DNA of 64,000 nt. Source: Mumia sp. Pv4-285 (GTDB taxonomy: Bacteria > Actinomycetota > Actinomycetes > Propionibacteriales > Nocardioidaceae). The translations under genes were made by a program, and so were the position numbers. This document shows positions 25,536 to 34,539 of this stretch, piece by piece. The notes below the pieces were generated by a model. That model was not told where the DNA came from. It made no database searches and saw nothing but the letters and a program-made list of their open reading frames with translations. The stretch's first letter is position 1. Each line of letters starts with the position of its first letter. The stretch covers positions 3,658,001-3,722,000 of the forward strand of contig NZ_CP162023.1 in the NCBI RefSeq assembly GCF_041320275.1, written 5' to 3'.

Positions 25536-26636
25536 GTGCGTCGCCCCCGTCTCGTCACCGCCGTCCTCGTGAGTGCGCTCGCCCTCCTCGCTGCGGCCTG
25601 CGGCCCGGAGGACAGCAGCGATGCAGGCACCCCGACAGCGGCGACAGACATCCCAGCCCTGGCCGAGGTGAGCGTCACCGAGGCCCCCAAGGAGCTGTCC
25701 GGCGAGGTCTCCGTGGATCTCGGCGCCCAGGAGCCCGAGCCCATCGCGCAGGACCCGGAGCAGTCGTTCCCGGTCACGCTCACCGACGCCCAGGGCACCC
25801 GTACGACGATCTCGTCGGCGACGCGGATCCTGGCGCTCGACCAGTACGGCACGCTGAGCCAGATCGTCTACGAGCTGGGGCTCGGCGACCTCCTGGTCGG
25901 GCGCGACATCTCGACCCAGTTCGCGCAGGCGCAGGACCTCCCGCTCGTCACGCACAACGGCCACGAGCTCAACGGCGAGGCGATCCTCGGCCTCTCCCCC
26001 GACCTGATCATCACCGACACGTCGCTCGGACCGTGGGACGTCATCGAGCAGGTCCGCGACGCCGGGGTCCCGGTGGTCGTGGTGGACAGCAAGCGCAACC
26101 TCGACAACACCTCCACGCTCATCGAGCAGACCGCGACGGCGCTCGGCGTCCCGGCGGTCGGCAAGCAGCTGTCGCAGCGGACGACCGCGGAGGTCGAGGC
26201 CGTCACCGCCACCGTCGCCGAGAAGGCTCCCGCATCCGTGCAGGACAAGCTCCGCACCGTCTTCCTCTACGTCCGCGGCCAGAGCGGCGTCTACTACATG
26301 TTCGGTGCGGGGTCGGGCGCGGACGCGCTGATCTCGGCCACCGGCGCGTACGACGTGTCGAAGGAGATCGGTTGGAAGGGCATGAAGCCGCTCAACGACG
26401 AGGGCATCGTCTCCGCGCAGCCGGACGCGATCCTCATGATGAGCAAGGGGCTCGACTCGGCCGGCGGCGTCGACGGGCTGCTCGAGCGCTACCCCGCGCT
26501 CGCGAACACGCCCGCCGGCCAGAACCGTCGCTTCATCACGATGCCCGACAGCCAGATCCTCAGCTTCGGTCCGCGCAGCGCCGACGTCATCAACGCGCTC
26601 GCCGTCGCGATGTACGCGCCGGAGTCGCTGCGATGA
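25536..26636 (+). CDS. hmuT: Heme ABC transporter substrate-binding lipoprotein HmuT
   Basis: A 366-residue lipoprotein: signal sequence with lipobox LLAAAC (Cys22), an acidic/Pro-rich linker, then a class III periplasmic-binding fold (TRILALDQYGTLSQIVYELG, ILGLSPDLIITDTSLG, the long helix, FGAGSGADALISATGAYD). It collects heme outside the membrane and delivers it to HmuU. The linker of about 60 residues is longer than in many homologues. The GTG start has a clear ribosome site and follows two iron boxes. ATGA overlap with hmuU. Confidence 0.93.
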   Translation: MRRPRLVTAVLVSALALLAAACGPEDSSDAGTPTAATDIPALAEVSVTEAPKELSGEVSVDLGAQEPEPIAQDPEQSFPVTLTDAQGTRTTISSATRILALDQYGTLSQIVYELGLGDLLVGRDISTQFAQAQDLPLVTHNGHELNGEAILGLSPDLIITDTSLGPWDVIEQVRDAGVPVVVVDSKRNLDNTSTLIEQTATALGVPAVGKQLSQRTTAEVEAVTATVAEKAPASVQDKLRTVFLYVRGQSGVYYMFGAGSGADALISATGAYDVSKEIGWKGMKPLNDEGIVSAQPDAILMMSKGLDSAGGVDGLLERYPALANTPAGQNRRFITMPDSQILSFGPRSADVINALAVAMYAPESLR

Positions 26637-27703
26637 CCGTCGTCGACCCCACGATCTCCGCGCGCTTCCGCCTGAGCGCCACGGTCGTCCTCTTCAGCGG
26701 GCTCTCGGTCGCGCTCGTCTTCCTCGCCGTGGTCTCGGCCGGCACCGGCCAGCTCTCGATCCCACCGGCCGAGGTCCTCGGATCGTTCCTGCACGAGATC
26801 GGCATCGACGTCGGTCCCCTGCCCGCGCACCCCAGCGGCGACGCCGCGCTGTGGAGCATCCGGTTCCCCCGTGTGGCCATGGCGATGATCGTCGGGGCTG
26901 CGCTCGCCGCGGCCGGCGCCCTGATGCAGGGCGTGTTCGGCAACCCGCTGGCCGAGCCCGGCGTCATCGGTGTCTCGTCGGGTGCCGCGGTGGCGGCCGC
27001 GGGCGCGATGGTCTTCGGCTGGACCGCGCTCGGCACCTGGACGGTCCCCTCGCTCGCCTTCGTCGGCGGCCTCATCACCACCGTGGCCGTCTACCTCCTG
27101 TCGCGGTCGGACGGCCGTACGGAGGTCGTCACCCTCGTCCTCACCGGCATCGCGGTCAACGCGGTGACCGGCGCCCTGCTCGCGCTGATGATGTTCCTCG
27201 CCGACCAGCAGGCCCGCGAGGAGATCGTGTTCTGGCAGCTCGGAAGCCTCAACGGCACGCGCTGGCAGTACGTGTGGGTGGTCGCTCCGCTCGCGTTCGT
27301 CGGCATCGTCGGCTGCTTCGTCCTCAGCCGCAAACTCGACCTCCTCGCCCTCGGCGACCGTGCCGCGAGGCACCTCGGTGTCGACGTCGAGCGGCTGCGG
27401 ATGGTGGCGATCACGCTGGTCGCGCTGCTCACCGCCGCAGCGGTCGCGTTCTGCGGCATCATCGCCTTCGTCGGCCTGGTCGTCCCGCACCTGATGCGCA
27501 TGGTCGTCGGGCCGGGCCACCGCCTGCTGATGCCGGCCAGCGTCCTCGGCGGCGCGGTCCTGCTGCTCGCCGCCGACCTCGTCGCCCGTACGGCGGTGCC
27601 GTACGCCGAGCTCCCGATCGGCATGCTGACCTCCCTCATCGGCGGCCCGATGTTCTTCTGGCTGCTGCGCCGGACCCGACGTACGGCGGGAGGCTGGGCA
27701 TGA
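26633..27703 (+). CDS. hmuU: Heme ABC transporter permease HmuU
   Basis: A 356-residue FecCD/BtuC-family permease with about ten membrane helices. The family marks RFPRVAMAMIVGAALAAAGA, FGNPLAEPGVIGVSSGA, LDLLALGDRAARHLGVDVER (the loop that meets the ATPase) and FVGLVVPHLMRMVVGPGHR are all present. It forms the heme channel with HmuT and HmuV. The ATG overlaps the hmuT stop; a longer frame upstream is inside hmuT and not used. Confidence 0.95.
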   Translation: MTVVDPTISARFRLSATVVLFSGLSVALVFLAVVSAGTGQLSIPPAEVLGSFLHEIGIDVGPLPAHPSGDAALWSIRFPRVAMAMIVGAALAAAGALMQGVFGNPLAEPGVIGVSSGAAVAAAGAMVFGWTALGTWTVPSLAFVGGLITTVAVYLLSRSDGRTEVVTLVLTGIAVNAVTGALLALMMFLADQQAREEIVFWQLGSLNGTRWQYVWVVAPLAFVGIVGCFVLSRKLDLLALGDRAARHLGVDVERLRMVAITLVALLTAAAVAFCGIIAFVGLVVPHLMRMVVGPGHRLLMPASVLGGAVLLLAADLVARTAVPYAELPIGMLTSLIGGPMFFWLLRRTRRTAGGWA

Positions 27704-28500
27704 GCCCCCGCGCCACGCTGCAGGTGATCGGCGCGTGCGTCGAGTACGGGCCCGCGTCGATCCTGCGCGACGTCGACCTCGACGTCCGACCCGGCGAGCT
27801 CCTGGTCCTGGTCGGCCCCAACGGTGCAGGCAAGTCCACGCTCCTCGGTGTGCTGGCCGGTGACATCGCGCTCACGCGCGGCCGCGCGCTGATCGACGGC
27901 GAGCCGATCAGGTCACGACGCGCAGGTGAGCTCGCCCGTCGCCGGTCGGTGCTGCTCCAGGAGCACCGGCTGTCGTTCCCGTTCACGGTGACCGAGGTGG
28001 TCGCGATGGGTCGTGCGCCGTGGCACGGCCGTGACGAGTCCGACGCGGACGAGGCCGTGATCGCCGACGCGATGCGCCGTACCGACATCGACCACCTCTC
28101 CGAGCGCCGCTTCCCGACCCTGTCCGGGGGCGAGAAGGGCCGGGCGAGCTTCGCGCGCGTCATGGCGCAGGAGGCTCCGATCGTGCTCCTCGACGAGCCG
28201 ACGGCCGCCCTCGACATCGCCCACCAGGAGGCGCTGCTCACGGAGGCACGCCGACTCGCCCGAGAAGGACGCGCGGTGGTCGCGGTCCTGCACGATCTTT
28301 CGCTCGCCGCCGCGTACGCCGACCGCGTCTGCGTCCTCGCCGGCGGCCAGGTCCGCGCCGACGGGTCCCCGGAGGACGTCCTCCGGCCCGAGCTGCTCTC
28401 CGACGTCTACGGCCACCCCGTCGACGTGTTCACCCACCCTCGTACCGGAGACCTGATCGTCTCCCCGGTACGCACTCCCGTCGAGGAGGTCGCACGATGA
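27700..28500 (+). CDS. hmuV: Heme ABC transporter ATP-binding protein HmuV
   Basis: A 266-residue ATPase powering heme import. Walker A is GPNGAGKST, the Q loop is VLLQEHRL, the ABC signature is LSGGEKGRASFARV, Walker B is IVLLDEPTAALD and the switch His is in VLHDLSLAAAYADRV. The signature has KGR in place of the more usual QQR, still compatible with function. ATGA overlaps on both sides tie it to hmuU and the next surface-protein gene. Confidence 0.95.
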   Translation: MSPRATLQVIGACVEYGPASILRDVDLDVRPGELLVLVGPNGAGKSTLLGVLAGDIALTRGRALIDGEPIRSRRAGELARRRSVLLQEHRLSFPFTVTEVVAMGRAPWHGRDESDADEAVIADAMRRTDIDHLSERRFPTLSGGEKGRASFARVMAQEAPIVLLDEPTAALDIAHQEALLTEARRLAREGRAVVAVLHDLSLAAAYADRVCVLAGGQVRADGSPEDVLRPELLSDVYGHPVDVFTHPRTGDLIVSPVRTPVEEVAR

Positions 28501-29690
28501 CCGGCCTGACCAGGGTCGCGGTGCTCGGCGTCACGGCCGTCGCGCTCGCCGTACCCGCCAACCCCTTCACCGCCGCACCCGCCGGAGCCGCGGCTCGCAT
28601 CACGGTCACCAACGGCAGCGGCGCGGCGACCGCGACGACCGACGGCACGACCACCCTGACGGTCACCGGCCGCGGGTTCCAGTCGATCAAGGGCGGCGCG
28701 GGCGGCATCTACGTCGCGTTCGGATGGGTGTCGGACCCCGACGGTGCGTCGTGGAAGCCGTCGAACGGCGGGCTGACCGGCGACGACTACCGCTACGTGC
28801 CCGACAGCGAGAGCGCGAGCAACGCAGGGCACCAGCGCTTCCTCGCCTTCCCGGGCGCGGAGACCGCCGACTCGGCCAACGGGACGATCAGCGCCTCGGG
28901 CGGCTGGAGCACCACGCTGACCGTCCCTGGCGCACGGTTCCAGTCGGTCGATCGCTCCGGCAGCGCCGTCGAGGTCGACTGCACACGGGTGACCTGCGGT
29001 GTCATCACGATCGGCGCGCACGGCATCAAGAACCCCCGCAACGAGACGTTCACGCCGGTGCGCTTCGTCGCCGGGTCGAGCAAGGCTGCGACACCGAAGG
29101 CCGCAGCGACCCAGGCACCGGCAGCCGCTGCCGCGCCGACGGCCCCTCCGACCGCGCCGGCCCGCGCGGCCAAGCCGATGGTCGGCGTCGATCGCGCCAC
29201 CGCCGTCGTCGGCCGCGTCCTGACCTTCACCGGCAGGGGATTCCTGCCCGGCGAGCAGGTCGTGGCGACCCTCGACGACGGCATCGCCGCGGTCGGACCG
29301 CTGTCGGCGGGTCAGTCCGGCGAGATCGCCGGAGTCCTGCAGCTGCCCGCCACGATCACCGCGGGCACGCACGTCCTCAAGCTGTCGGGGGCAGCCAGCG
29401 GTGCCGCACCGACCGTCGCCTTCCCGATCGCTCCCGCCCCGGCCGTCGTGGACGCTGGCGTCGAGGAGGCGGCGAGCGACGACGGTCCGACGACGGCGGC
29501 GTGGATCTTCATGGCGGCCGCCGGCCTCCTGCTCCTCCTGGCGGTGGTCGGCGCACTCGTGCGCGTCCGCCGGGCTCGGCGCACGACGCCGGACGAGCCC
29601 CCGGCGCACCCCTTCGCGGCGTTCGACCGCGGCGACACGACCGTCGACACCGAGGCGTACGGCGCTCCCACCCGGACGGCGACGCGATGA
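28497..29690 (+). CDS. Surface protein of the heme-uptake operon (no HtaA domain)
   Basis: A 397-residue protein with a signal peptide (about 1-33), an Ig-like domain (about 34-195, ITVTNGSGAATATTDGTTTL ... ITIGAHGIKN, with a CTRVTC cysteine pair), an Ala/Pro-rich linker, a second small beta domain (about 225-325), one C-terminal membrane helix (about 337-360) and a cytoplasmic tail. The first domain is also found in the middle of the HtaA protein at 31881 (shared TVTGRGF / TVTGSGF, WKPS and PITF/PVRF ends). It is cotranslated with hmuV, so a role in passing heme across the wall is likely but not shown. Confidence 0.82.
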   Translation: MTGLTRVAVLGVTAVALAVPANPFTAAPAGAAARITVTNGSGAATATTDGTTTLTVTGRGFQSIKGGAGGIYVAFGWVSDPDGASWKPSNGGLTGDDYRYVPDSESASNAGHQRFLAFPGAETADSANGTISASGGWSTTLTVPGARFQSVDRSGSAVEVDCTRVTCGVITIGAHGIKNPRNETFTPVRFVAGSSKAATPKAAATQAPAAAAAPTAPPTAPARAAKPMVGVDRATAVVGRVLTFTGRGFLPGEQVVATLDDGIAAVGPLSAGQSGEIAGVLQLPATITAGTHVLKLSGAASGAAPTVAFPIAPAPAVVDAGVEEAASDDGPTTAAWIFMAAAGLLLLLAVVGALVRVRRARRTTPDEPPAHPFAAFDRGDTTVDTEAYGAPTRTATR

Positions 29691-31828
29691 CCCGCCGCAT
29701 CGCCCTCGCGCTCTCGGTCGCCCTGGTCGCGCTGATCACTCCGCTGGTGCCCGCCTCGGCCGACTCGACCACCGCCCGCCAGGTCAGCGGCGCCACCCTG
29801 CGTTGGGGCCTGGCCAACGAGGCCAACAACGCGGCGTACGCCCCAGGCACCTACAACTTCCTGTCAGCGGGCACGATCGGCGACCCGGGCCAGGGCAGTC
29901 AGCGGATCGTCTCCGCCCAGTCGTGGTCCAACGGCAAGCCGGCCGGCTGGAGCGCCTCGGCCGGCAACGTCACGATCGAGAAGCGGACTCCGAACGGCTC
30001 GTACGCCCCCGCGACGTGGGCCGGACTCCACACCTCGCCCACCGGAGCCGCGATCTCACCGCCGACCAGCGACGTCTTCAGCGACCACCGCGTCGTGCTG
30101 TCGCAGGGCACGGGATGGGCAGACCCGGCGACGGGCCGCGCGTCGATCGCGTGGGACGGGACGTTCACCGTCATCGCGTACTCCGGCATGACGTTCTTCT
30201 CCGTCAGCGACCCCGTGCTCGAGGTGGGGCGTGACGGGAGCGGCGTCCTCCGCGCGACGTTGAGCGGCTACGGCTCGTCGGTCGACGACCCCACCGTCTG
30301 GAAGCCGGTCGCCCCCAAGACGGTGACACTCGCGACCCTGCCGTCCGTCGACGTCGGCGAGGACGGCGCGACGGCGACCCCGGCGTACGCGGGTGTCACG
30401 ATCGACACGTCGGCTCTCGGCATCGCCGACCAGGTCCGCACGGGAAGTGGCTGGGGCTCATGGCCCCGCTCGTTCATCGCGTTCCAGGCCGTCGCCGGGT
30501 CGGCCTCGTACTGGTACTCCTCCGGCGGTGCCGTCGACCGCCACAAGGTGCCGCTGCCGATCGGTTTCGACTGGCAGCTCGGAGACGTGCTCCCTGAGGA
30601 TCCCGACGACCCGACCGGTCCGGTCGACCCAGAACCGACGCCGACCACGCCGACCCCCACAGCGCCGGCGCCGACCACGCCGACCCCGCCCGGCGGGAGC
30701 GAGCCGAAGCAGTCGGACGCCTTCACCGTCTCCGACGCGCAGCTGCGCTGGGGCGTCAACCAGGAGATGAGCAACTCCGCGTTCGCGCCGGGGACGTACA
30801 ACTTCTTCTCTGCGGGAACGATCCCCGACCCGGGGCGCGGCGGTCAGACGCTCGCCCAGGGCGCCTGGCGGTCCAGCGCCGGCAACGTACGGATCGAGAA
30901 GCAGACCCCCTCCGGCGGCGGTCATCGTCTCGCGACCTGGGGCGGCCTCGGGACGACCCGGGACGGCAAGCCGCTCGGCGCTGCGACCAACGGTCAGCTG
31001 TCCGGCCACACGGTCGTCGTCGACGGCGGGACCGGCCGGATCGATCCCGCGAAGGGCACGGCCACCATCCGCTGGAAGGGTACGTTCACCGTCCTCCTCT
31101 ACAGCGGGATGTCGTTCTTCACCGTGACCGACCCGGTACTGAGCGTCAGCAAGGGCGAGGCGCGCCTCGACGCCACGCTCGGCGGCTACGCGAGCGACCG
31201 CGACGACACCACCGTCTGGAAGCCGGTCTCGCCCACGTCGGTACGCCTCGCCAACGCCCCCGCGAGAGGCCTCGGCAACGCACGCGGCTTCACGGTGACG
31301 CCCCGCTATGCGGGTGTCCGGTACGACGCCCCGACCGGCGCCGTCGCGCAGAGCCGGAGCGCGACCGGTTGGGGCGCCTTCCCGACCTCGTTCATCCGCT
31401 TCCAGGAGCGCGTCGGCACCGCCCCGTACTGGTACAGCAGCGGCGCGTCGACCGACCGCTTCAAGGCGGCGCTGCCGATCACGTTCAGCTACGACGCCGA
31501 CAAGCCGGCCAAGACGCCGCGGTCCGACGGGCAGGACGAGTCGGGCGACGGCGGGCCGACGACGACCACGCCGCCGAGCACCACGACCGGCGCTCCGACG
31601 ACCGCTGCACCCACGGCAGCGGTGCCGGCCCCGGTGGTCCCGCCGCCGGCAGCGACCGTCCTCGGAGCCGCGGCGGTCCCGGTGGGCACCACCCAAGGCG
31701 TACGCCCGGTGGCGCAGCCGCTCAACACGTCGCCGCACTCCTGGCCCTGGTGGGTCGGCGGCGCGATGGCCGCGGCCGCGCTCCTCGTCACGGCCGGCTC
31801 GCGCGTCCTGACCCGAAGAGCCCTCTGA
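29687..31828 (+). CDS. htaA: Membrane-anchored heme-binding protein with two HtaA domains
   Basis: A 713-residue protein: signal peptide (about 1-26), HtaA domain 1 (about 33-300), a Thr/Pro-rich linker, HtaA domain 2 (about 345-605), a second Pro/Thr-rich linker, and a C-terminal membrane helix (about 685-705) with a short basic tail. Both domains start LRWG and contain APGTYNFxSAGTI, a DH/GH turn followed by VVxxxGTG, and YWYSSG, including Tyr and His positions of the kind reported to bind heme in corynebacterial HtaA. It likely captures host or environmental heme and passes it to HmuT. ATGA overlap with the previous gene; the longer reading frame upstream is a shadow. Confidence 0.92.
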   Translation: MTRRIALALSVALVALITPLVPASADSTTARQVSGATLRWGLANEANNAAYAPGTYNFLSAGTIGDPGQGSQRIVSAQSWSNGKPAGWSASAGNVTIEKRTPNGSYAPATWAGLHTSPTGAAISPPTSDVFSDHRVVLSQGTGWADPATGRASIAWDGTFTVIAYSGMTFFSVSDPVLEVGRDGSGVLRATLSGYGSSVDDPTVWKPVAPKTVTLATLPSVDVGEDGATATPAYAGVTIDTSALGIADQVRTGSGWGSWPRSFIAFQAVAGSASYWYSSGGAVDRHKVPLPIGFDWQLGDVLPEDPDDPTGPVDPEPTPTTPTPTAPAPTTPTPPGGSEPKQSDAFTVSDAQLRWGVNQEMSNSAFAPGTYNFFSAGTIPDPGRGGQTLAQGAWRSSAGNVRIEKQTPSGGGHRLATWGGLGTTRDGKPLGAATNGQLSGHTVVVDGGTGRIDPAKGTATIRWKGTFTVLLYSGMSFFTVTDPVLSVSKGEARLDATLGGYASDRDDTTVWKPVSPTSVRLANAPARGLGNARGFTVTPRYAGVRYDAPTGAVAQSRSATGWGAFPTSFIRFQERVGTAPYWYSSGASTDRFKAALPITFSYDADKPAKTPRSDGQDESGDGGPTTTTPPSTTTGAPTTAAPTAAVPAPVVPPPAATVLGAAAVPVGTTQGVRPVAQPLNTSPHSWPWWVGGAMAAAALLVTAGSRVLTRRAL

Positions 31829-31880
31829 CTTCTCTCCTCCCAGCACCACACGTCCCCGGAAGCACACGAAGGGAAACACC

Positions 31881-33821
31881 ATGTCCACGTCCCTCCCCCA
31901 GCGGTTCAGGCGCCTCGTCGCCGGCACCGCTGTGACCGCCCTCGCGGCAGGGTCTCTCGCCCTCGCCGCAGCGCCGGCGCAGGCAGCACCCAAGTCGGTC
32001 GACGACGCCAGGTTCACGTGGGGTCTCAGCAACGAGGCCGGCGGCGGCGCCTACAACGGCAGCTGCAACTTCCTGTCCGCAGGCGAGGCCGGAGACACCG
32101 GCTCGTCGCGCGACTGGACCGAGTCCGACGGCTTCTATCGGACGACGGACGGCAACGTCTCGGTCGTGAAGCCCAACGCTGCGGGCGTCGACGTCACGCC
32201 GACCTGGGCGACCAAGTGCCAGGACCGCAACGGCGCGACGGTGTCGGCGATGAACGTGAACTCCAAGAGCGAGAACAAGGTCGTGATCACGGACGGCACG
32301 GGCACCGTGGACGCGACGGCGGGCACTGCGACGATCCAGTGGGACGGGTCCTTCACCGTCGCCTTCTACGGGGGTCTGACGTACTGGACGGCCACCGACC
32401 CGAAGCTGACCGTGAATGCTGACGGGACCGGCACCGTCACTGCCACCGCGTCCGGCTACGGGACCGACATGGTCGACACGAGCAAGTGGGCCGCGATCGC
32501 TCCGCAGCAGGTGACGCTCGCCAACCTCACGGACGTCGACGTCACCGCGACCGGCATCGACGTGACGCCGCAGTACCTCGGTGTCGCGGTCACCGTCCCC
32601 GCAGGGATGGCACCGCAGTCGACCAGCGGCAGCTTCTGGGGTGCTTTCCCCCAGGACTACGTCGCGTTCCAGGGACTCACGGGCCAGTCCTCGTACTGGT
32701 ACTCGAGCGGCAGCGGGCGGGACGCGGCCAAGGTCGCGACACCGATCTCGGTCGACTACACCGTCGCTCCCGACCCGGCCCCGGCCATCGTCACGGTCAG
32801 CGACACGACGATCGTCAACACCGGCGAGCACGAGATCACGGTGACGGGTTCGGGCTTCGACCCCGCGCTCGCCACCGGCGCCCGCCCGCCGCTCCCGGGC
32901 CAGCCTTCCGGTGCGTACGTCGTCCTCGGCACGGTCGCCGACGTCTGGAAGCCCAGCGTCGGTGCGGCCTCGAGCACCCGCAAGGCACTGAACGCGACCA
33001 GCCAGAAGTGGGCCGTGCCCGCTGCACAGATGGCCACGATCGGCGGCGCCGCCGCAGGCGCCATCGAGCTCAAGCCTGACGGCACCTTCAGCACCACCGT
33101 GACCGTCTCCAAGGACGCCTACGACGCAGCGACCGGCAAGCTCGCCAACTTCGGCATCTTCACCTACGCCGGAAGCGGCGCCGTCCAGGCCGCGTACGAG
33201 ACCTACACGCCCATCACGTTCGTCGACCCGGAGCCCGAGCCGGTCCCGGCCGTCGCCTCGACGACCGCCATCACGGCTCCCGGCACGCTCGTCTACGGCC
33301 GCGGCGCCACCGCGACGGTCCACGTGAAGTCCTCGAAGGCTCTGGCCGGCAAGGTCACGCTGTACGACGGGTCGCGCTCGCTCGGCACCAAGACGGTCGT
33401 CGGCGGCAAGACGTCGTACGCGCTGCCGAAGACCCTCACCGTCGGCGCGCACCGCCTGAAGGCCGTCTTCACCTCGAGCAACGCCGCAGTCGTGAAGAGC
33501 TCGACCTCGACCCAGCGTCCGCTCAACGTCATCAAGGTCGCCACCAAGGCCGGCGTCAAGGTCAAGAAGCCGACGCGCAAGAAGAAGGGCAAGGCGACGA
33601 TCACGGTCTCCGGCGCCCCCAAGGCGAACGGCACGGCGACCGTGGTCGTCAAGGCCAAGGGCGTCAAGAAGACGATCCGCGTGAAGGTCAAGAACGGCAG
33701 GGCGGTCGTGAGCCTGCCGAAGGCCAAGAAGAAGGGCACCTACAAGGTCACCGTGTCCTTCAAGGCCACCGCGACCCACACCGGAGCCGTCAAGTCGGTC
33801 AAGGTCAAGGTCACGAAGTAG
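31881..33821 (+). CDS. Secreted HtaA-domain protein with Ig-like modules and Lys-rich C-terminus
   Basis: A 646-residue protein: signal peptide (about 1-34, ending AQAA), one HtaA domain (about 38-290), a copy of the Ig-like domain of the 28497 product (about 298-450), a bacterial Ig-like repeat (about 455-550), and a C-terminal ~95 residues very rich in Lys. There is no LPXTG and no membrane helix, so it may be held by charge to wall polymers or released. Compared with the two upstream HtaA domains, the TYNF tyrosine is replaced (GSCNFLSAG) and the DH/GH histidine is replaced (SENKVV), so heme contacts may differ. A strong terminator follows the gene. Confidence 0.87.
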   Translation: MSTSLPQRFRRLVAGTAVTALAAGSLALAAAPAQAAPKSVDDARFTWGLSNEAGGGAYNGSCNFLSAGEAGDTGSSRDWTESDGFYRTTDGNVSVVKPNAAGVDVTPTWATKCQDRNGATVSAMNVNSKSENKVVITDGTGTVDATAGTATIQWDGSFTVAFYGGLTYWTATDPKLTVNADGTGTVTATASGYGTDMVDTSKWAAIAPQQVTLANLTDVDVTATGIDVTPQYLGVAVTVPAGMAPQSTSGSFWGAFPQDYVAFQGLTGQSSYWYSSGSGRDAAKVATPISVDYTVAPDPAPAIVTVSDTTIVNTGEHEITVTGSGFDPALATGARPPLPGQPSGAYVVLGTVADVWKPSVGAASSTRKALNATSQKWAVPAAQMATIGGAAAGAIELKPDGTFSTTVTVSKDAYDAATGKLANFGIFTYAGSGAVQAAYETYTPITFVDPEPEPVPAVASTTAITAPGTLVYGRGATATVHVKSSKALAGKVTLYDGSRSLGTKTVVGGKTSYALPKTLTVGAHRLKAVFTSSNAAVVKSSTSTQRPLNVIKVATKAGVKVKKPTRKKKGKATITVSGAPKANGTATVVVKAKGVKKTIRVKVKNGRAVVSLPKAKKKGTYKVTVSFKATATHTGAVKSVKVKVTK

Positions 33822-33844
33822 GACCCACAGACCTGACACAAGGA

Positions 33845-33889
33845 CCCGACGTTCCTGCCCCGCAGAGGGGAGGGACGTCGGGTTCTTTC
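33845..33889 (+). terminator. Rho-independent terminator of the heme-uptake operon
   Basis: CCCGACGTTCCTGCCCC (33845-33861) pairs with GGGGAGGGACGTCGGG (33867-33882) with minor mismatch, followed by TTCTTTC. It lies between the last operon gene and the convergent tetR. Confidence 0.75.
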
Positions 33890-33902
33890 GTCGGGTCGCG
33901 CC

Positions 33903-34493
33903 TCAGGCACCGACGGCGCGGAGCACGAATCGCTCGGTGACCGCCACCGCGTTGTCACGCTCGGACGCCTCGGGATGCGTCACCTGGCGGCTCTGGAGGC
34001 ACGCGAGCACGAGCGCGGTGGTCGCCCGCAGGTCGTCGACCACGAACGCGCCCTGGCTCATGCCGTCCTCGAGGACGTCGCGGAGCAGGCTCTCGACGAC
34101 GATCACGTGCTCGCGCATGTGCAGGAGGGCGTCGCGCGACAGCAGCGAGTAGAGCTGCGGCCCCAGCCCCATGTGCATCTCCCGCGAGAGCGCCACGTGC
34201 ATCCGGACGTACGTCTGGAGCCGCTCGACCGGACCGTCGACCTCGGAGAGCGCCTCACGGATCGCATCGACGTAGCGCTGCGTCTCGTCCATCGCGAACG
34301 CGAGCAGCACCGCCTCCTTGTCCGCGAAGTGGTTGTAGATCGCCGTGCGGCCGATGTCGGCTCGCGTCGCGACGTCGGCGAGGCGGACCGCGTCGTAGCC
34401 GCGCTCGGTCAGCAGGTCGCCGAAGGCGGCCAGCAGGCGGCGCCGCGTCTCGGCGCGGTGCTCTGCGAGGCTGTCTCCGATGATCTTCGGCAC
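33903..34493 (-). CDS. TetR-family transcriptional regulator
   Basis: A 196-residue protein. The N-terminal HTH is clear: RLADVATRADIGRTAIYNHF with FADKEAVLLAFAMDE after it. The ligand domain (about 60-196) is helical and not assignable by eye. It diverges from punA with only 46 bp between the two start codons, and both -10 boxes lie in that gap, so it probably controls itself and the punA operon. Its effector could be a nucleoside or sugar phosphate, but it could equally govern the heme genes next to it. The GTG start is set by TATCTT 6 nt upstream. Confidence 0.88.
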   Translation of the reverse strand: MPKIIGDSLAEHRAETRRRLLAAFGDLLTERGYDAVRLADVATRADIGRTAIYNHFADKEAVLLAFAMDETQRYVDAIREALSEVDGPVERLQTYVRMHVALSREMHMGLGPQLYSLLSRDALLHMREHVIVVESLLRDVLEDGMSQGAFVVDDLRATTALVLACLQSRQVTHPEASERDNAVAVTERFVLRAVGA

Positions 34494-34499
34494 CCGAAC

Positions 34500-34505
34500 A
34501 AGATA
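34500..34505 (-). promoter_or_regulatory. -10 box for leaderless tetR mRNA
   Basis: TATCTT, 6 nt before the GTG at 34493. Confidence 0.5.
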
Positions 34506-34527
34506 CGGCGTAGACGGCTCGCTGCGT

Positions 34528-34533
34528 TAGTGT
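34528..34533 (+). promoter_or_regulatory. -10 box for leaderless punA mRNA
   Basis: TAGTGT, 6 nt before the GTG at 34540; only 22 bp from the divergent tetR -10, so one bound repressor could shut both. Confidence 0.5.
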
Positions 34534-34539
34534 GCCGTC

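Noticed and set aside
24665-33821. Siderophore (not heme) uptake system
   Set aside because: The transporter alone could be either, but the heme oxygenase and HtaA-domain proteins around it point to heme.
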